This document shows, in pieces, positions 1-5,393 of a stretch of DNA of 5,393 nt; position 1 is the first letter of the stretch; each line of letters begins with the position of its first letter. The translations under genes and the position numbers were made by a program. The stretch is taken from the NCBI GenBank assembly GCA_019245555.1, contig JAFARH010000073.1:1-5393 (forward strand). The letters run 5' to 3'. Origin of the DNA: Betaproteobacteria bacterium (lineage in GTDB: Bacteria > Pseudomonadota > Gammaproteobacteria > Burkholderiales > SG8-39). A model generated the notes under the pieces. That model worked only from the letters and a program-made list of their open reading frames with translations, did no database searches and was not told the DNA's origin.

Positions 1-1137
1 ATCATCCGCGGCGGCCGCAACATCAGCCCGTACGAGCTCGAGGAATCGGTCGGCGATCTCGCCGGCATCCGGCGCGGTTGCGTCGCGGTGTTCGGCTCGC
101 CGGATCCGGCGGGCGGCACCGAGCGAGTCGTCGTGCTCGCCGAAACGCGGGAGCGCGATGCCGCGCGACATCAGGAGCTGAAGACCAAGATCAACGAGCT
201 CGCCATCGGACTCATCGGCGCGCCGGTGGACGACATCGTCCTCGCGCCGCCACACACGGTGCCGAAGACTTCGAGCGGAAAAATCCGGCGCGTTGCTGCG
301 CGCGAATACTACGAGCGCGGCCCGTCTGCGGTGAAGCCGCAGGCCGTCTGGCTGCAGTTCCTGCGCCTCGTCGCCGCAGGCGTCCTGCCGCAGGCGCGCC
401 GCGCCTGGCGCGTCGCCCGCGGCATGCTGTTTGCGGTCTGGGCGTGGCTCCTCTTCGGCGTGCTTTTCTTGGCGCTGTTCCTCGTCGCCGCGCTCGCCCC
501 CGGGCGTAGGACCTGGCAGTTCGGCCAGCTCGTCGCGCGCTGGTTCCTGCGCCTTTGCGCCATTCCGGTGGCGGTGCGGGGACTCGAGAACCTGCCGCGA
601 CAGGGTCCGTACGTCGTGGCATCAAACCACACGAGCTACCTCGACGGCGCAGTGCTTCTCGCCATCCTTCCCTGGGAGAAGAGCGCATTCGTCGCCAAGC
701 GCGAGCTCAAGGACAGCTTCATCACCCGCGTCTTCCTCGGCGGCCTCGGTGCGCAGTTCGTCGAGCGTTTCGACGTGCAAAAAAGCGCCGAGCACGCAGA
801 CGAGCTCGCCGCCACGGCGCGCGAAGGCACCACCCTCATCGTCTTCCCGGAGGGGACGATGCAGAGGGCCACGGGACTGATGCCCTTCCGCACCGGGGCT
901 TTCCAGACCGCGGCGCAGGCGCAGATCCCGGTCGTGCCGGTGGCCTTGCGCGGCGTGCGCTCGGTGCTGCGCGACGGCACCTGGTACCTGCGGCGCGCCC
1001 CGGTCTCGGTGACCATGAGCGCGCCGGTGGTGCCCGAAGGTAGCGACTGGAACGCGGCGGTACGGCTGCGCGACCGGGTGCGCGCCGAAATCCTCAAGCA
1101 CTGCGGCGAACCGGACCTCGCCCTGACCGGCCCATGA
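1..1137 (+). CDS. Acyl-adenylating ligase (C-terminal part) fused to PlsC-type acyltransferase; 5' partial
   Basis: The frame is open from base 1, so the gene starts upstream; 378 residues are visible. Residues 1-20 (GGRNISPYELEE) match the hinge region of AMP-binding acyl-CoA/fatty acyl-AMP ligases. PKTSSGKIRR at about 88-97 is the A10 motif, with the adenylation lysine at residue 94 (codon 280-282). A strongly hydrophobic stretch at about 142-165 follows, probably a membrane anchor. The PlsC/LPLAT domain comes next: NHTSYLD (HX4D, His 210 and Asp 215) is the catalytic pair, GAQFVERFD (about 250-258) is block II, FPEGT (282-286) is the glycerol-phosphate-binding block III, and VPVALRG (about 312-318) is block IV. 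All key acyltransferase residues are present. The likely role is to activate a fatty acid as acyl-AMP and transfer the acyl group to a lysophospholipid or other acceptor at the inner membrane; the acceptor is inferred. Domain order is opposite to E. coli Aas. The GTG at 88 is internal, not the start. The missing N-terminal part should hold the rest of the ligase domain, and an acyl-carrier domain there cannot be excluded. Confidence 0.93.
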   Translation: MIRGGRNISPYELEESVGDLAGIRRGCVAVFGSPDPAGGTERVVVLAETRERDAARHQELKTKINELAIGLIGAPVDDIVLAPPHTVPKTSSGKIRRVAAREYYERGPSAVKPQAVWLQFLRLVAAGVLPQARRAWRVARGMLFAVWAWLLFGVLFLALFLVAALAPGRRTWQFGQLVARWFLRLCAIPVAVRGLENLPRQGPYVVASNHTSYLDGAVLLAILPWEKSAFVAKRELKDSFITRVFLGGLGAQFVERFDVQKSAEHADELAATAREGTTLIVFPEGTMQRATGLMPFRTGAFQTAAQAQIPVVPVALRGVRSVLRDGTWYLRRAPVSVTMSAPVVPEGSDWNAAVRLRDRVRAEILKHCGEPDLALTGP

Positions 1138-1175
1138 ACGCTAACATTCACACTGGACAGATGAGCGTCAGATGA
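1134..1175 (+). other. Possible 13-codon coupling micro-ORF between two genes
   Basis: An ATG at 1134 overlaps the TGA stop of the acyltransferase gene as ATGA. It opens a frame of 13 codons (MNANIHTGQMSVR) ending at TGA 1173-1175, and that stop overlaps the ATG of the phosphatase gene, again as ATGA. There is no clear Shine-Dalgarno sequence before the ATG at 1134; a weak GGAC lies at 1155-1158. The arrangement could pass terminating ribosomes from one gene to the next. It may equally be chance in a 34-nt spacer, and the peptide resembles nothing I recognise. Confidence 0.2.
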
Positions 1176-1948
1176 GCTTCCGAATCGAAGGCGCCGGGAT
1201 CACCCACCGCGGCACGGAAAAAGAGACGAACGAGGATTGCCTCGTGGTGGGCTTCTGGTCGTCCCAGGAGACGATGCAGGAGGCGCGGCCTTTCGAGCAG
1301 GAGCTCGACCTGCCCTTCGCCTGCGTGGTGTGCGACGGCATGGGCGGGCATAACGACGGCGAGAAGGCGAGCCTCCTGGTCGCGAAGGGTCTCGCGCGCC
1401 GCATCGTGGCGCTCGGCACGAAAGGCATCGACACTTCCGTGCGCGCGGTCAACGCCGAGCTCTCGGCGCATGTGCGCGAGCACCCGGAACTCGCCGGCAT
1501 GGGCTCGACGACCGTCGGTCTGGCTGCGCATGAGCGCAGCCTAGTCATCTTCAACGTGGGCGACAGCCGCGCCTACAAGGTCGGCGAGAAGGGCCTGATG
1601 CAGCTCAGCACCGACGATGTGATGGGAGAGCCCGGCTGGAAACTCGGCAGCGGCAAGCCGCGCAACACGCGCCTCCTGCAATGCTTCGGCGGACGCACGA
1701 ACTTCTCCGACATCGTGCCGAACGTACTCACGGAGCCGGTGCGGCCGGGAAACGTCTACCTCCTGTGCTGCGACGGCCTGTACGAGACGGTTACCGAGGA
1801 AGAGATGGCCTCGCTCATCACGCCGGACCTCAAGGCCTCGGCCGAGGCGCTCCTGAAGGCGGCGCTGGACAAGAAGGCGCGCGATAACGTCACGGTCGCG
1901 CTCGTGCGCGTCGTCGACGCAGCACCCGCGGCTCCCGCCGCTACGTAG
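1172..1948 (+). CDS. PP2C-family serine/threonine protein phosphatase
   Basis: This 258-residue protein has the length of a stand-alone bacterial PP2C (PPM) catalytic domain, with no membrane segment or added sensor domain, so it is expected to be cytosolic. It should remove phosphate from Ser/Thr residues using two Mn/Mg ions. Visible motifs in order: THRGTEKETNED (residues 11-22, with E21/D22), VCDGMGGH (53-60, metal ligand D55 and G56), GMGSTTVG (109-116), FNVGDSRAY (127-135, D131), CCDGLYE (199-205, metal ligand D201) and ARDNVTV (236-242, metal ligand D238). The metal-site residues all appear present. The usual T-x-D-H-S segment after GDSR is replaced by STDDV (146-150), so the common histidine there is absent. 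The ATG at 1172 leaves the family N-terminus intact; no strong ribosome-binding site precedes it, which fits translation coupled to the gene upstream. No partner kinase or FHA protein is visible, so the target is unknown. The C-terminus is a short Ala/Pro-rich tail. Confidence 0.93.
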   Translation: MSFRIEGAGITHRGTEKETNEDCLVVGFWSSQETMQEARPFEQELDLPFACVVCDGMGGHNDGEKASLLVAKGLARRIVALGTKGIDTSVRAVNAELSAHVREHPELAGMGSTTVGLAAHERSLVIFNVGDSRAYKVGEKGLMQLSTDDVMGEPGWKLGSGKPRNTRLLQCFGGRTNFSDIVPNVLTEPVRPGNVYLLCCDGLYETVTEEEMASLITPDLKASAEALLKAALDKKARDNVTVALVRVVDAAPAAPAAT

Positions 1949-1950
1949 CG
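1939..1950. repeat. 12-bp perfect palindrome spanning two convergent stop codons
   Basis: CGCTACGTAGCG reads the same on both strands. Its central 8 bases (1941-1948) are exactly the overlap between the phosphatase gene and the convergent isomerase gene, so each gene ends in ACG TAG and each protein ends in Ala-Thr. It has no loop and no flanking T-tract, so it is not a recognisable intrinsic terminator. Confidence 0.85.
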
Positions 1951-2759
1951 ATCGAACCCTCGATGGAAGTGACGGCGCGACCGCCGAGCCCGATCGCGTC
2001 CGAACTTACTTTCATGTGCACGCGCCCATCGCGGCCCATTTGCATGCCCTGCCGCGCGACGTAGGACACCGGCGCCCTTTTCAGGTGGCGCAAATAGGCT
2101 GCGACGCAGATATTGCCGCTGCCGCAGACCGGGTCTTCCGGGATAGCGTGCGCCGGCGCGAAGGAGCGCACGTGGAACGCGCAGTCGCGCTCGCCGGATG
2201 GCGCAAACACCGTGACCCCGGTCGCGTGGAGTGAGATGGACCACTTGGCGAGCGCAGTCATGTCCGGCTTGAACGAGCCGAGCGTCGCTGCATCCTTCAC
2301 CTCGCCGGTGAGCCATACGGGCCCCACGTCGTTGCGCAACAGCGGCGCTCCGGAAGCGAGCTGGATGCCGATCTCTTTCGGAACGTCTGGCGCAGCCGAA
2401 ACCTTCACCGCCGGCGAGCGCACGTAGATCACGCCGTCGTCGACCGAAAGATCGAGCACACCGGCGCCGCATTCCATCTTGATCTTCTTTCCCTTTGCGA
2501 TCCCGGCTTCCAGCGCGGCGTGCGCGCTGCCGATCGTGGGATGCCCCGCGAAGGGCAGCTCGTGCGTCGGACTGAAGATGCGCAGGTGATAGTCGGCGGC
2601 TTTGCTCGGCAGGAAGAACGTCGTCTCGGAGAGATTCGTCCAGCGCGCAATATGCTGCATCTGGGCAGTATCGAGGCCTTTGCCGTCGAGCACTACGGCT
2701 ACAGGGTTGCCGCGGAACGGCTTGTCGCTGAAAGCGTCGACCTGCTTGAACGCACGCAT
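1941..2759 (-). CDS. PhzF family (DapF-fold) isomerase/epimerase-like protein
   Basis: The 272 residues match the full length of the PhzF family, whose two similar halves form a diaminopimelate-epimerase-like fold with the active site between them. The N-terminal half carries KQVDAF (5-10), RGNPVAVV (16-23), LSETTF (43-48) with Glu45, the acid/base corresponding to PhzF Glu45, and ELPFAGHPTIG (67-77) with His73. The C-terminal half carries EDPVCGSGN (208-216) with Asp209 and Ser214. These residues align with the known PhzF catalytic set, so the enzyme is probably active in proton-shift isomerisation. No other phenazine genes are present, so phenazine synthesis is not indicated and the substrate is unknown. 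Cys212 stands where DapF has its second catalytic cysteine. The ATG is supported by the family N-terminus. It lies 12 nt after the stop of the upstream membrane-protein gene, in the same frame, with no clear Shine-Dalgarno sequence, suggesting coupled translation. The 3' end overlaps the convergent phosphatase gene by 8 nt. Confidence 0.93.
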   Translation of the reverse strand: MRAFKQVDAFSDKPFRGNPVAVVLDGKGLDTAQMQHIARWTNLSETTFFLPSKAADYHLRIFSPTHELPFAGHPTIGSAHAALEAGIAKGKKIKMECGAGVLDLSVDDGVIYVRSPAVKVSAAPDVPKEIGIQLASGAPLLRNDVGPVWLTGEVKDAATLGSFKPDMTALAKWSISLHATGVTVFAPSGERDCAFHVRSFAPAHAIPEDPVCGSGNICVAAYLRHLKRAPVSYVARQGMQMGRDGRVHMKVSSDAIGLGGRAVTSIEGSIAT

Positions 2760-2771
2760 TACGTAAGCTTA

Positions 2772-4856
2772 TTACTTAAGGATGCGCAGGAGATTGTGAT
2801 GCGCGTCCGTAAACGTCGGCAGGTTCGCACGATCCTCGATCTCCTCCGATGCGTCGTCGATGCGCGGCCAATCCAAGAGCTTCCTGTTCCGCGTCACGAT
2901 CACCTGGTCGGTCGCCGAGTACCAATACTCGGGGCCTTCCATCGCGTCTGGGCTGTCGGAGATGTTCACGGCCTCCATGCCGAATTCGGAAGCGAGGCGC
3001 TTTACCACCGGCAGAAGGTCGACATAGCGATTGGTCGCCTGGAAAACGATCACGCCGTCGGGTTTCAGGTGCTTCACATAGAGCGCCATCGCCTCGCGCG
3101 TGATGAGGTGCATCGGGATCGAATCGCCCGAGAAAGCATCGATGCCGAGCACGTCGTAGCCGCGCGGCGGCTCGCGCTCGAGCGAGAGCCGTCCGTCGCC
3201 CAGCACGACCTCGGTGCGCGCCGCGGTGTCGGCAAGATAGGTAAATTCGCGCTTGGCGATGTCGACGACCCGCGGGCTGATCTCGTAGAAGACGAGCTGG
3301 TCGCCCGGCTTCATCCAGGCGGCGAGCACGCCGGCGCCGAGGCCGATGACACCGACTGAGAGCTTGCGGCGCTTGTCCATCTCGCGGAGCGAAGTAAAGA
3401 CGCGACCGTAGCCCGAGTTCGGGCTGAAGTAGTCCGCCGGCGTGTTGCGGAACGAATCGCCAAGCAACTGCCCGCCGTGCATGATGCCGCCGTGGTACAT
3501 CGTGCGGTACGGCACCGGCTCCATATGATCCCCGGTACGCACGACGCCATAGAAGTCGCGCTCCATGACGCGCATGCCCAGCGTGTAACCGTACATGCCC
3601 TGCACGACGAGGACGCTCGTCGCCACAGCCACCGCGATGCCGACCCAGAGCGCAACCTGCTTCAAGCGCATGGCGACGATCACCGCCAGCACGAGGAGCG
3701 TGACGCCGAGCTCGAAGTATCCCGGCAGCACGAGCGGCGCCACGATTGCCACCAGCACCGCACCGAGCGCGCCGCCGAGGGAGATCATCAGGTAGAAGCG
3801 CGTGAGATGCGCCGGATCGGGCTTCGAGTGCGCGAGCTCGCCGTGGCAGAACATGCAGGTGACGAAGAGCCCGATGAGGTAGAGCGGTGCCGCGACGCGC
3901 AGGTCGAGCGAAGGCACGTAGTACGCCATCGCCGGCACCAGTATGAGCAGCGCGACGACGAAGAGCGGCCGCACGTACCAGCGTGGATGGTCGAACGCCA
4001 GGATGAAGGTGATGAGGTAGAGCGCGAGCGGCAACACCCAGAGGAAGGGCACGCTCGAGATGTTCTGCGTGATGTGGTTCGTCACCGCGAGCAGCATGAC
4101 CGAGCCCATCGCGGCGAGGCCGAGCCACAGCAACTGGTGGTCGAGCGCCGGCGGCGACGCACGCGGCGCGGCAGGCCCGCGGCTGTCGGCTCCATTGGCG
4201 GACATCAGTCCGACCGCACCGCACAGGACGGCGAAGCCGCCATAGACGAACGACCAGCCCCAGCCGAGCTGCTTCAGGTCGAACGAGGGCTCGAAGAGGA
4301 GCGGAAAGCCGAGGAGCGCGAGGAGCGAAGCGAAATTCGAGAGCGCGAACAGCCGGTAAGGCACCGCGCTCTGGAAACGCCGCCAATACCACGCCTGCAG
4401 AAGCGGCGTCGTGGTGGAAAGCAGAAAGTACGGCAAACCGATCGTCGCGCAAAGAAGGAGCAGGATGCGCGCGATCGGCTCTTCATTCCCCTGCGGCTTC
4501 CAGCCGCTCGAAGCGATGATCGGGAGACAGGCGAGCGAGACTGCAAGGATCGCGACGTGCAGGTATGCCTGCCGGCGCGGCCCGAGACGCGTGGTCCAGT
4601 CCGCGTACGCATAGCCCGCGAGCAGCACGCTCTGGAAAAAGACGAGGCACGTGGTCCACACGCCTGCGGAGCCGCCGAACCACGGCAGGATCTGCTTGGC
4701 GATGATCGGCTGCACCAGGAACAGCAGGAACGACGATAGGAAGATCGTCGCCGCGTAGGGCAGCGTCGCGAGAAGCGGGTAGCGCGCTACTTCTTCAGTA
4801 CGGATTTGAGTGTCCTGCCCATCTCGGCCGGGTTGCGGGTGGTCTTGATCCCGCAC
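2772..4856 (-). CDS. Fused MFS-like membrane / spermidine synthase-like protein
   Basis: From the GTG at 4856 the protein has 694 residues. About a dozen hydrophobic segments fill residues 33-420, including conserved stretches of this fusion family: [14 protein letters not shown] (49-62), [23 protein letters not shown] (a segment within about 259-281) and CHGELA (337-342). The C-terminal half is a soluble aminopropyltransferase/methyltransferase Rossmann domain: RDFYGVVR (433-440), SPNSGYGR (478-485), the nucleotide loop VIGLGAG (503-509), acidic E525 at the end of the next strand (YEIS), GDGR (553-556) and DAFSGDSIP (573-581), whose Asp573 sits where spermidine synthases have the catalytic aspartate. 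It is expected in the inner membrane with the Rossmann domain on the cytosolic side, using decarboxylated S-adenosylmethionine or a related cofactor; the substrate is unknown and a linked transport role is inferred. The family assignment is firm. The start is not: from 4856 it overlaps sucD by 70 nt. The gene ends with tandem TAA stops (2769-2774). Confidence 0.9.
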   Translation of the reverse strand: MRDQDHPQPGRDGQDTQIRTEEVARYPLLATLPYAATIFLSSFLLFLVQPIIAKQILPWFGGSAGVWTTCLVFFQSVLLAGYAYADWTTRLGPRRQAYLHVAILAVSLACLPIIASSGWKPQGNEEPIARILLLLCATIGLPYFLLSTTTPLLQAWYWRRFQSAVPYRLFALSNFASLLALLGFPLLFEPSFDLKQLGWGWSFVYGGFAVLCGAVGLMSANGADSRGPAAPRASPPALDHQLLWLGLAAMGSVMLLAVTNHITQNISSVPFLWVLPLALYLITFILAFDHPRWYVRPLFVVALLILVPAMAYYVPSLDLRVAAPLYLIGLFVTCMFCHGELAHSKPDPAHLTRFYLMISLGGALGAVLVAIVAPLVLPGYFELGVTLLVLAVIVAMRLKQVALWVGIAVAVATSVLVVQGMYGYTLGMRVMERDFYGVVRTGDHMEPVPYRTMYHGGIMHGGQLLGDSFRNTPADYFSPNSGYGRVFTSLREMDKRRKLSVGVIGLGAGVLAAWMKPGDQLVFYEISPRVVDIAKREFTYLADTAARTEVVLGDGRLSLEREPPRGYDVLGIDAFSGDSIPMHLITREAMALYVKHLKPDGVIVFQATNRYVDLLPVVKRLASEFGMEAVNISDSPDAMEGPEYWYSATDQVIVTRNRKLLDWPRIDDASEEIEDRANLPTFTDAHHNLLRILK

Positions 4857-5393
4857 TCCTCCATCACGGCCAGCTTCTCCTGGGCAGTCCCCTTGCCCCC
4901 TGAAATGATCGCGCCGGCATGCCCCATGCGCTTGCCGGGCGGCGCCGTAACGCCGGCGATGAAGCCGACGACCGGCTTTTTCATGTTTGCCTTGACCCAG
5001 CGCGCAGCATTTTCCTCATCGCTGCCGCCGATTTCGCCCACCATGATCACCGCTTCGGTCTTCGGATCGTCGTTGAACATCTTGAGAACGTCGATGTGCT
5101 TCAGTCCGTTGACCGGATCGCCGCCGATGCCGACGCAGCTCGACTGGCCGAGGCCGAGCTCGGTGAGCTGCCCGACCGCTTCATAAGTGAGCGTGCCCGA
5201 GCGCGAGACGACGCCGATTGGGCCCCTCTTGTGGATGTGTCCCGGCATGATGCCGATCTTGATCTCGTCCGGCGTTATGACGCCGGGACAGTTCGGCCCG
5301 ACGAGGAGGGTCCGCTTGCCCCTCATTTTGTATTTCGTGCGCACCATGTCGCGCACCGGAATGCCCTCGGTGATGCAGATGACGAGGTCGAGG
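4787..5393 (-). CDS. sucD: Succinyl-CoA ligase (ADP/GDP-forming) alpha subunit; 5' partial
   Basis: The frame is open to the window's right edge, so about the first 90 residues lie outside; about 202 codons (201 full) remain of a usual length near 290. The enzyme converts succinyl-CoA to succinate with synthesis of ATP or GTP in the TCA cycle, as a cytosolic complex with the beta subunit SucC. Visible family signatures are [10 protein letters not shown] near the left end of the protein, [47 protein letters not shown] and [16 protein letters not shown]. The histidine in GKRMGHAGA (codon 4921-4919) is the phosphorylated catalytic residue, matching His246 of E. coli SucD. The GTG at 5356 is internal, not the start. 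sucC would be expected just upstream, beyond the window. The stop codon TAG at 4789-4787 lies inside or beside the start region of the fused membrane protein, so the genes are probably cotranscribed. Its sequence looks betaproteobacterial to me. Confidence 0.97.
   Translation of the reverse strand, partial: LDLVICITEGIPVRDMVRTKYKMRGKRTLLVGPNCPGVITPDEIKIGIMPGHIHKRGPIGVVSRSGTLTYEAVGQLTELGLGQSSCVGIGGDPVNGLKHIDVLKMFNDDPKTEAVIMVGEIGGSDEENAARWVKANMKKPVVGFIAGVTAPPGKRMGHAGAIISGGKGTAQEKLAVMEECGIKTTRNPAEMGRTLKSVLKK
4803..4816 (-). promoter_or_regulatory. Candidate ribosome-binding site and non-canonical ATC start for the fused membrane protein
   Basis: On the - strand AGGA (4816-4813) lies 7 nt before an in-frame ATC (4805-4803), residue 18 of the longest reading. 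There is no ATG, GTG or TTG in this frame between GTG 4856 and residue 48, which is already inside the first membrane segment. GTG 4856 is directly abutted by GGAGGA (4862-4857) with no spacer, which is too close for a normal start. An ATC start would give 677 residues and place the first membrane segment near the N-terminus, as in related proteins. This is a weak inference; ATC starts are rare. Confidence 0.2.

Noticed and set aside
1925..1965. Possible bidirectional intrinsic terminator at the convergent junction
   Set aside because: The 12-bp palindrome has no loop, the stem would be very short once a loop is allowed, and there is no T-tract on either strand.
1941..2759. Phenazine biosynthesis locus
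   Set aside because: Only a PhzF-like gene is present. No other phz genes are visible, and the family is widespread outside phenazine producers.
2520..3359. A 279-codon open frame on the + strand crossing the junction of two - strand genes
   Set aside because: The composition is rich in R, H, E and V with no domain signal, and both - strand genes beneath it are well supported.
2776..4452. A 558-codon open frame on the - strand in another frame of the membrane protein gene
   Set aside because: It is Ala/Arg-rich low-complexity translation with no recognisable motif, overlapping a gene with strong family signatures. It is a GC-driven shadow frame.
3477..4739. A 420-codon open frame on the + strand opposite the membrane protein gene
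   Set aside because: Its translation is an extreme mix of R, E, H, D and Q with no fold-like pattern, as expected antisense to a hydrophobic GC-rich gene. The - strand frame has clear family motifs throughout.
4857..4862. GGAGGA on the - strand as a strong ribosome-binding site
   Set aside because: It directly abuts the GTG with no spacer and encodes conserved-looking sucD residues (Glu-Glu), so it is more likely coding coincidence.

Overview
The window is a compact, GC-rich bacterial chromosome segment with five protein genes, two of them cut by the window ends. The surviving part of SucD (succinyl-CoA ligase alpha subunit) has wording I associate with betaproteobacterial homologues, such as the stretch around [14 protein letters not shown] and the [19 protein letters not shown] region. 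Together with the strong G/C bias at third codon positions this suggests a betaproteobacterium or a close relative. That placement is an inference from memory of the family, not a search result.

Layout: two genes run on the + strand from the left edge. The first (1-1137) is the C-terminal part of a large fusion protein: the end of an acyl-adenylating (AMP-binding) domain, a membrane hydrophobic hairpin and a PlsC-type acyltransferase. It is followed after 34 nt by a PP2C-type Ser/Thr phosphatase (1172-1948). The gap holds a 13-codon micro-ORF that shares an ATGA overlap with the gene on each side. Three genes run on the - strand from the right edge: sucD (4787-5393, 5' end outside), then a membrane-embedded fused MFS/spermidine-synthase-like protein (2772-4856), then a PhzF/DapF-fold isomerase (1941-2759). 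These are tightly packed or overlapping and look like one transcription unit. The two units converge, and their stop codons overlap inside a perfect 12-bp palindrome at 1939-1950.

How they work together: the left unit joins fatty-acid activation and acyl transfer (lipid or acyl-conjugate modification) with a signalling phosphatase. The link is positional only. The right unit begins with a TCA-cycle gene, and the two downstream genes appear to ride on it. The fused membrane protein probably acts on a polyamine-like or other small substrate, and the PhzF-like protein is an isomerase of unknown substrate.

There is no intergenic gap over about 35 nt. I see no tRNA, rRNA, CRISPR, insertion sequence or convincing intrinsic terminator. 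I did not find a previously undescribed multi-gene system. The more interesting points are domain order in the acyl-ligase/acyltransferase fusion, unusual active-site residues in several enzymes, an unresolved start codon, and odd gene junctions.
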